From Bacillota bacterium (GTDB taxonomy: Bacteria > Bacillota > Negativicutes > Sporomusales > Sporomusaceae), in assembly GCA_023443285.1 (NCBI GenBank), contig JAEZVB010000045.1:1-53671 (forward strand): a DNA stretch of 53,671 nucleotides, read 5' to 3'. The notes beneath the pieces are model-generated. The model was not told where the DNA came from and did no database searches. It saw nothing but the letters and a program-made list of their open reading frames with translations. The first letter of the stretch is position 1. Every line of letters starts with the position of its first letter. Shown here one piece after another: positions 49,368-53,671 of the stretch. The position numbers and the translations under genes are program-made.

Positions 49368-49820
49368 CTATTTAACCGGTACTAATTGTTTATCCTGGAG
49401 ATATTTTAGCAATAGTTCGGCGGTAGTACCAGTAAGCTTTAAACAGGTACGCCGTTGTTCCTGACTGCCAAAAGCGTGCGGGTTTAGTATCCGGCAACAA
49501 GCTGCGCCAAATTCCCCGGTAAAAATCTCATGGAATTCCTGTGCACTGCCATAAATGGGTTCACGGCTTTGCTCTTTATTGGCTCGGCCCTGCAGCATGC
49601 CAAGCACCATGGTAGCGCCAGACAGTGCACCACACATGCAACCGGCATGTCCCAGACCGCCTCCAAAACCAGAAGCCATTTTGAGAGCTTCATCCGAAAT
49701 ATCTAATTTATAATAGTCGCGAAAGGCTCTGACAACCGATTCGGCACAATTATATCCTTCTTTAAAATATTGTCCTGTCAAATCCTTAGTAACACCTTGT
49801 ACCTGATTTTGTTCATTCAT
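49368..49820 (-). CDS. C-GCAxxG-C-C family protein
   Basis: This 150-aa protein has a Cys in EGYNCAESV near 25, GHAGCMCGALSGA near 58, a CC pair in GAACCRILNP near 105 and a Cys in RRTCLKL near 124. This is the family's spaced-cysteine pattern. It is a diverged paralogue of the protein at 2286-2732. Here it lies 34 bases downstream of a PocR/LytS-type sensor kinase gene, with GGAGGAG before its ATG, so the two are co-transcribed. Function is unknown; a redox or metal-linked role is the usual proposal. Confidence 0.85.
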   Translation of the reverse strand: MNEQNQVQGVTKDLTGQYFKEGYNCAESVVRAFRDYYKLDISDEALKMASGFGGGLGHAGCMCGALSGATMVLGMLQGRANKEQSREPIYGSAQEFHEIFTGEFGAACCRILNPHAFGSQEQRRTCLKLTGTTAELLLKYLQDKQLVPVK

Positions 49821-49853
49821 AATAAGTCTCCTCCATTTGATAATATTTTTTTG

Positions 49854-51092
49854 TTACATTCTAACCTCTTGCGTAGTAAATTGATAAGGCAGAGAAATCT
49901 TCACGGTTGTTCCTAGGTCTTGTTCCCCACTGATAGAAAGCCCACAGTCAGACCCAAAATAATGCTGAATACGTTTATGTACATTAATGATTCCCAAACC
50001 GGTAGTTTGCCCCTTACCAGAAACCCGCTTTTCATTACGAAAAATTCGTTCAATCTGACTATTGGTAACTCCAACCCCTGTATCAGTTATGCTTAGTTCA
50101 TATTGATTTCCCTGAATACAGCCAGAAATATGAATATTGCCTCCACACCGTTTGGGTTCTAGACCATGAATAATAGCATTTTCCACTAAGGGCTGCAAAG
50201 TCATCACTGGAATTTTCTGTTCCAGTAAAAGCTCAGGAATCTTAATAGTTGCCTGAATTCGATCACCAAAACGCATTTTTTGTATAAGCAGATAGTTTTT
50301 TATATATTGAATTTCCTCATCAACAGATACCATTTCATCAATATTGCGCAGATTGTTGCGCAATAGATCTGATAAAGCATAAACCACTTCCTGGGTACGC
50401 GGTGCTTCTTCTAACAAGGCGAGACGAGCAATGGTATTTAAGGTATTAAATAAAAAATGAGGATTTACCTGTGACTGCAGCGCCTTTAACTCGGCTTCCC
50501 TTAGCACCTTTTCCAGATCAGCCTTTGCCTTCAATTCATCCATTAACTGCTTTTGTGTAATATTAGCCATAGCAATTTCTACAATATAATTTGTCATGAT
50601 GTAGAGCAAATCAGCAGCAGCTTTAACTCGTTCTTCAGGAACCACCCGAATCTCTGGCAACATGTCGAGAACAACTTCCTGATCCAGGTGTAAATCAGCA
50701 ATTTCATTTAGCACACTTTCTGCAATATTCACGCCATCTTCAGGCAGTATTACTTGGCCTGCTAAAAAGCCTCCTAAGTGCTGCTTATTTATACTAATAG
50801 GTGCCCCAAGATCGATAAGTCCGGCATGACACCGATATACAGAAGGACATAATTGGCTAGCTGCCATCCTGCCGCCACAATCATCGGAGCCCATGCACCT
50901 GGATAATCCCTGCGGGGTTGAGCGAATAAAATTGCAAAGCCTGGTAAAATTGCTTGGGTTCGTAACTGGCTGCCCGGCACTATCCACAATTACAGCAGCT
51001 AAGCCAGTCGCGTCAGAAAATTTGTCCTGGATTTCCTGCAATACTTTAACATTAACGATATCCGCCAAAGTTAAGCCTTGATAAACAGGCAT
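49854..51092 (-). CDS. PocR-domain LytS-type sensor histidine kinase
   Basis: This 412-aa protein begins with a PocR sensory domain (residues about 8-165). Its conserved cysteines are visible in LCNFIRSTPQGLSRC, SDDCGG, LCPSVYRCHAGL and the following DLGAPI. A short coiled linker leads to a His_kinase (LytS) domain with QVNPHFLFNTLNTIAR near 208, and the HATPase region has PLVENAIIHGLEP near 290 and TGLGIINVHKRI near 370. PocR domains sense small hydrocarbon derivatives or redox state, as in pdu/cob regulation. No membrane segments are present. The ATG at 51092 follows GGGAGGAG. A matching LytTR or AraC response regulator is not in the window. Confidence 0.9.
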   Translation of the reverse strand: MPVYQGLTLADIVNVKVLQEIQDKFSDATGLAAVIVDSAGQPVTNPSNFTRLCNFIRSTPQGLSRCMGSDDCGGRMAASQLCPSVYRCHAGLIDLGAPISINKQHLGGFLAGQVILPEDGVNIAESVLNEIADLHLDQEVVLDMLPEIRVVPEERVKAAADLLYIMTNYIVEIAMANITQKQLMDELKAKADLEKVLREAELKALQSQVNPHFLFNTLNTIARLALLEEAPRTQEVVYALSDLLRNNLRNIDEMVSVDEEIQYIKNYLLIQKMRFGDRIQATIKIPELLLEQKIPVMTLQPLVENAIIHGLEPKRCGGNIHISGCIQGNQYELSITDTGVGVTNSQIERIFRNEKRVSGKGQTTGLGIINVHKRIQHYFGSDCGLSISGEQDLGTTVKISLPYQFTTQEVRM

Positions 51093-51249
51093 ACTAACTC
51101 CTCCCTTGCAATAATCCTGAAAATTTTGCAATATAGTTAGTTTCAAAACATTACTGCCAACTTATGAATTATTTGCTGCAATATTATAAAAGTCCTGCAA
51201 ATGTAAGCATAATACCTTAAGTTAAAAAAAGAACACTCCAAACGGAGTG

Positions 51250-51750
51250 TTAACGAATACGTTTAACTATTAATGAGGCTAATAAGCCGCCTAATAAGCC
51301 AGTAACTAATTGCGGCCAACTCATGGCAAGCATTATACCAGCAGACAATTTTGGAGGAAGTGCAATTAATGTTAACAGCCAAGTAAATGCTGTGTATAAT
51401 AGTCCGGTTTTACCGATTGTTGCTAAGAAAGTCCCCGGAATACGCCCCCACTTACTGGCAAATAAAAACAAGTAAATATAGGCCGCATTCCCCAAAGCAA
51501 CAGGAATAATAAAGACGGGTATCGGCAACAGCATTTGAAAATAGGCTACTATTGGTGTAACCACAGCAATAATGAGCCCCGGCCATAAGCCTGCTTTTTC
51601 GGCGGCAATCAGCAAAGAAGCATTAACCAAGCTACCAATAATAAAGCTAGACAAAAAAGGCGGTAATGGAATAAACAAACGTAATGACTGAAAAAGCAAG
51701 GTAAGCGCCAGGAGTAGCCCCGTTCTCGTAATAAGCCGATTGTCTAACAT
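51250..51750 (-). CDS. ECF transporter S component (substrate unknown)
   Basis: This 166-aa protein has five or six hydrophobic segments with small-residue motifs (LLLALTLLFQSLRLF near 10, IIGSLVNASLLIAAE near 32, IPVALGNAAYIYLFLF near 78). These fit the membrane S components of energy-coupling-factor importers, which capture vitamins or metals. The specificity cannot be named from sequence. The ATG at 51750 follows AGGAGAC, 16 bases after a small membrane protein gene in the same operon. EcfA and EcfT genes are not in the window. Confidence 0.78.
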   Translation of the reverse strand: MLDNRLITRTGLLLALTLLFQSLRLFIPLPPFLSSFIIGSLVNASLLIAAEKAGLWPGLIIAVVTPIVAYFQMLLPIPVFIIPVALGNAAYIYLFLFASKWGRIPGTFLATIGKTGLLYTAFTWLLTLIALPPKLSAGIMLAMSWPQLVTGLLGGLLASLIVKRIR

Positions 51751-51766
51751 AATAAAGTGTCTCCTA

Positions 51767-52072
51767 TTATCTACGCCGACGATAATTGTAGCCGCGACCA
51801 AACATCATGTAGGCTAACAAGGCTAATAACAGAAGATTGCCAATCATTCCACCAATAATCCCTAGATCAACTAATACATTGACAGCTGTTAACCCGCCAA
51901 GAAACAACATGGAATGTTTCAAATCTGTAAACGGATCGCGCCGTATTATTAAATAAGCCACTCCTAATACAGCCAAATCAATAACCACCCAAGCTAACGT
52001 GCTAAAAACCAGATACTTAAGCATACTGCCTGCAATCATGACTGCCAGTATTTTAAACCATGTTTGATTCAT
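51767..52072 (-). CDS. Small membrane protein, 101 aa
   Basis: I do not recognise this family. It has three or four hydrophobic segments (WFKILAVMIAGSMLKYLVF; LAWVVIDLAVLGVAYLII; a final IGNLLLLALLAYMMFG) and an Arg-rich C-terminus (YNYRRRR), which would lie in the cytoplasm. The ATG at 52072 follows AGAGGAG at good spacing. It is upstream of, and co-transcribed with, the ECF S component, so it may assist that transporter, but its sequence gives no direct sign of this. Confidence 0.7.
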   Translation of the reverse strand: MNQTWFKILAVMIAGSMLKYLVFSTLAWVVIDLAVLGVAYLIIRRDPFTDLKHSMLFLGGLTAVNVLVDLGIIGGMIGNLLLLALLAYMMFGRGYNYRRRR

Positions 52073-52316
52073 TATAATCTCCTCTCTATATTTTATGTGA
52101 TAACAAATGACTAACGGTAAATAGACCCTTCTAACATAAATTATGCCCAAGTTAATAAAATTCCTGCCGTGATCAGTGTTACTATAAAAACTTTCTTTAT
52201 ATGAGAAAATCGTTATTGGCTTTACTATATTATGATTTTTTTCAGAATAATGTTTATAGTTTTATTAATTTGAGCATACTTTGTACTAATACTTACTTTG
52301 CCAAGGAGTGATTACC

Positions 52317-52673
52317 ATGAGTGAAGAAAACAATTTTACTTTTACTTTATTTGAACCACATCGCGTACGATTGCCCAAAAACGACCAACCCTCGGTGGAA
52401 GTGCGTCCTAATGGCCGCATAGTCTTTAACAAAAACGCTACCCAACTTTTAGACAATAGTCATTTTTGTATGCTGGGCTATGATTCTGAAAAACAAGCTC
52501 TCGGAATTTTGCCTACAGAAGATTTAAAACCTAATACATTTCCTGTACGCTATGCGGCAAAAGGTGCCTATATTGGTGCAAAGAAGTTTTTTAAACACTT
52601 TGATATTCTACCAAACCAACTAATTGAGAATACGCCATTCAAAAGTGGAGAATTTATTGGTATCAACCTGTAA
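52317..52673 (+). CDS. Hypothetical protein, 118 aa
   Basis: I do not recognise this family. The protein is soluble, with predicted beta strands (FTFTLFEPHRVRL, SVEVRPNGRIVFNK, HFCMLGYDSEKQALGILP) and a more helical C-terminal third. No catalytic motif is obvious. AAGGAGTGA lies 8 bases before the ATG at 52317. It is monocistronic, with its own terminator downstream. Confidence 0.72.
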   Translation: MSEENNFTFTLFEPHRVRLPKNDQPSVEVRPNGRIVFNKNATQLLDNSHFCMLGYDSEKQALGILPTEDLKPNTFPVRYAAKGAYIGAKKFFKHFDILPNQLIENTPFKSGEFIGINL

Positions 52674-52698
52674 AAGTTGAATTTATAGTAGGAAGTAG

Positions 52699-52734
52699 AT
52701 ACAAGTTATCGCCAAGGTAACTTGTATTTTTTTC
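52699..52734 (+). terminator. Terminator after the 118-aa hypothetical gene
   Basis: ATACAAGTTA and TAACTTGTAT pair around a 9-base loop and are followed by seven T on the plus strand. Confidence 0.88.
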
Positions 52735-52898
52735 GAAAATATGATTAGCACCAGCTAGCCATTTGCTGTTGTCTGTAGCTTCATTTGCTAAGTTACGTTT
52801 TACGTTATGGTAAAAAAGAATTGTTTTCCCTTGTCAATTATTATCAATATGCTGTAAAATTAAAGCAACATCTTTTCAAAAAGATAGGAGCATATATT

Positions 52899-53671
52899 AT
52901 GGATAATCAATTGAAACTACTAACTGCGGCAGAATTAAAAGACGCGTTCGAAGCACAAGGGTATATTAGCGATAAAGAATTATTAACTACTATCTATCTG
53001 GCCTTAAAACTGGAAAAGCCACTCTTAATTGAAGGTGCGCCTGGTGTTGGTAAAACTGAAATTGCCAAAGTACTCAGCAATATATTTGATACAGAGCTTA
53101 TCCGTCTGCAATGCTATGAAGGCTTAGATGAGAATAAGGCTTTATATGAATGGAATTATCAGCGGCAATTAATCAAAATCCAAATGAGCCGGGAAACAGC
53201 TTCGCAAAGCCTTACTGAGCATGATGTTTTCTCTCCGGAGTATTTGCTCGAACGTCCGCTGTTAAAAGCAATCCGCGCCGACAAACGGGCGGTGCTGCTC
53301 ATTGACGAAATTGATAAAACCGATGAAGAGTTTGAAGCTTTCCTATTTGAAATACTTTCAGACTTTCAGATTTCCATTCCTGAGCTAGGTACCGTGACTG
53401 CCAAGCATATTCCCATTGTCATCTTGACAAGCAACCACGACCGGGAGCTTTCCGAAGGCTTGCGCCGTCGTTGCGTGTATCTATATATTGACTATCCTTC
53501 CATTGAAAAGGAAATCAATATTATTCGCGCTAAAATTCCCGAAGCTACCGAAAAACTGGCACTGCAAATTGCCACAGCTGTCAACCACCTGCGTCATAAC
53601 CTGACACTTAACAAACAACCCTCCATCGCTGAAACACTGGATTGGACACGCTCGCTGATTGCAATGCATGC
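52899..53671 (+). CDS. MoxR-type AAA+ ATPase (3' end beyond the window)
   Basis: At least 257 codons are open from the ATG at 52899 (ATAGGAG upstream) to the window edge. Walker A is LIEGAPGVGKTEIAK near 47 and Walker B is AVLLIDEIDKTDEEFEAFL near 128. Sensor I is VILTSNHDRELSEGLRRRC near 168. This is the MoxR/CoxD layout. Such ATPases work with VWA-domain proteins to insert metal cofactors or remodel enzymes. The CoxD/CoxE-type variant is linked to molybdenum hydroxylases, which would echo the cluster at the other end of the window, but the neighbour needed to decide is outside the sequence. Confidence 0.88.
   Translation, partial: MDNQLKLLTAAELKDAFEAQGYISDKELLTTIYLALKLEKPLLIEGAPGVGKTEIAKVLSNIFDTELIRLQCYEGLDENKALYEWNYQRQLIKIQMSRETASQSLTEHDVFSPEYLLERPLLKAIRADKRAVLLIDEIDKTDEEFEAFLFEILSDFQISIPELGTVTAKHIPIVILTSNHDRELSEGLRRRCVYLYIDYPSIEKEINIIRAKIPEATEKLALQIATAVNHLRHNLTLNKQPSIAETLDWTRSLIAMH

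Overview
The window is a stretch of chromosome from an anaerobic, low- to mid-GC Bacillota. The gene content fits a spore-forming Negativicute (Sporomusa or Pelosinus-like): PyrR-type attenuators, a class 1B PyrD/PyrK pair, Gram-positive-style terminators, a Mop-type molybdenum hydroxylase with its accessory genes, a PocR-type sensor kinase and C-GCAxxG-C-C proteins. The lineage is an inference, because no rRNA or other taxonomic marker is present. No IS element, prophage, CRISPR array or rRNA operon was seen.

Region 1 (1-12.9 kb, all minus strand) is a molybdenum hydroxylase system. In transcription order it holds: a structured leader RNA with a terminator (a Moco-riboswitch candidate), a GAF/PAS/AAA+/Fis sigma-54 activator, a candidate upstream activating palindrome, a terminator, a good -24/-12 promoter, a molybdopterin-binding MoeA-like protein, a 913-aa single-chain aldehyde oxidoreductase (Mop/xanthine oxidase family), a 767-aa flavin/FeS/CCG-domain oxidoreductase, a small two-CxxC redox protein, a methyltransferase, a 57-aa zinc-ribbon protein with a TTG start, a 91-aa protein of unknown function, a C-GCAxxG-C-C protein, XdhC, a MobA-like/HD fusion, and the start of a class V aminotransferase (cysteine desulfurase-like). 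The set resembles the Desulfovibrio DVU_1551-1559 cluster. It looks like one enzyme with its own cofactor maturation, electron-transfer and regulatory apparatus.

Region 2 (12.97-20 kb) holds an M48 metalloprotease, a small WYL-regulator operon (WYL, DUF3795, GyrI-like) and a plus-strand 1.2-kaa papain-like protease with a lectin-like domain and five DUF11 repeats, but no recognisable signal peptide. Region 3 (20-24.9 kb) has two minus-strand tRNA groups (Asp-Phe-Gly-Cys-Leu and Asp-Gly-Trp). Between them lie a CheY protein with an unknown partner and an SsuABC/NMT1-type ABC transporter. A roughly 560-bp gene-free, hairpin-rich repeat region follows.

Region 4 (25.5-35.4 kb, minus) is the complete de novo pyrimidine operon pyrB-pyrC-carA-carB-pyrK-pyrD-pyrF-pyrE, ending in a terminator. 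Its leader has a strong promoter and two consecutive PyrR attenuators with no gene between them. Region 5 (35.4-49.4 kb) carries housekeeping and envelope genes: two tRNA-Leu, an OppA-like lipoprotein, slt, coaE, mutM, polA, an L,D-transpeptidase, a PAS histidine kinase, a second WYL regulator with a DJ-1/PfpI protein, a MerR/RacA-like coiled-coil protein, tRNA-Leu(CAA) and a YgjP metallopeptidase. Region 6 (49.4-53.7 kb) has a second C-GCAxxG-C-C protein, a PocR/LytS-type sensor kinase, a small membrane protein with an ECF S-component, a hypothetical protein and the start of a MoxR-type AAA+ ATPase that runs off the window.
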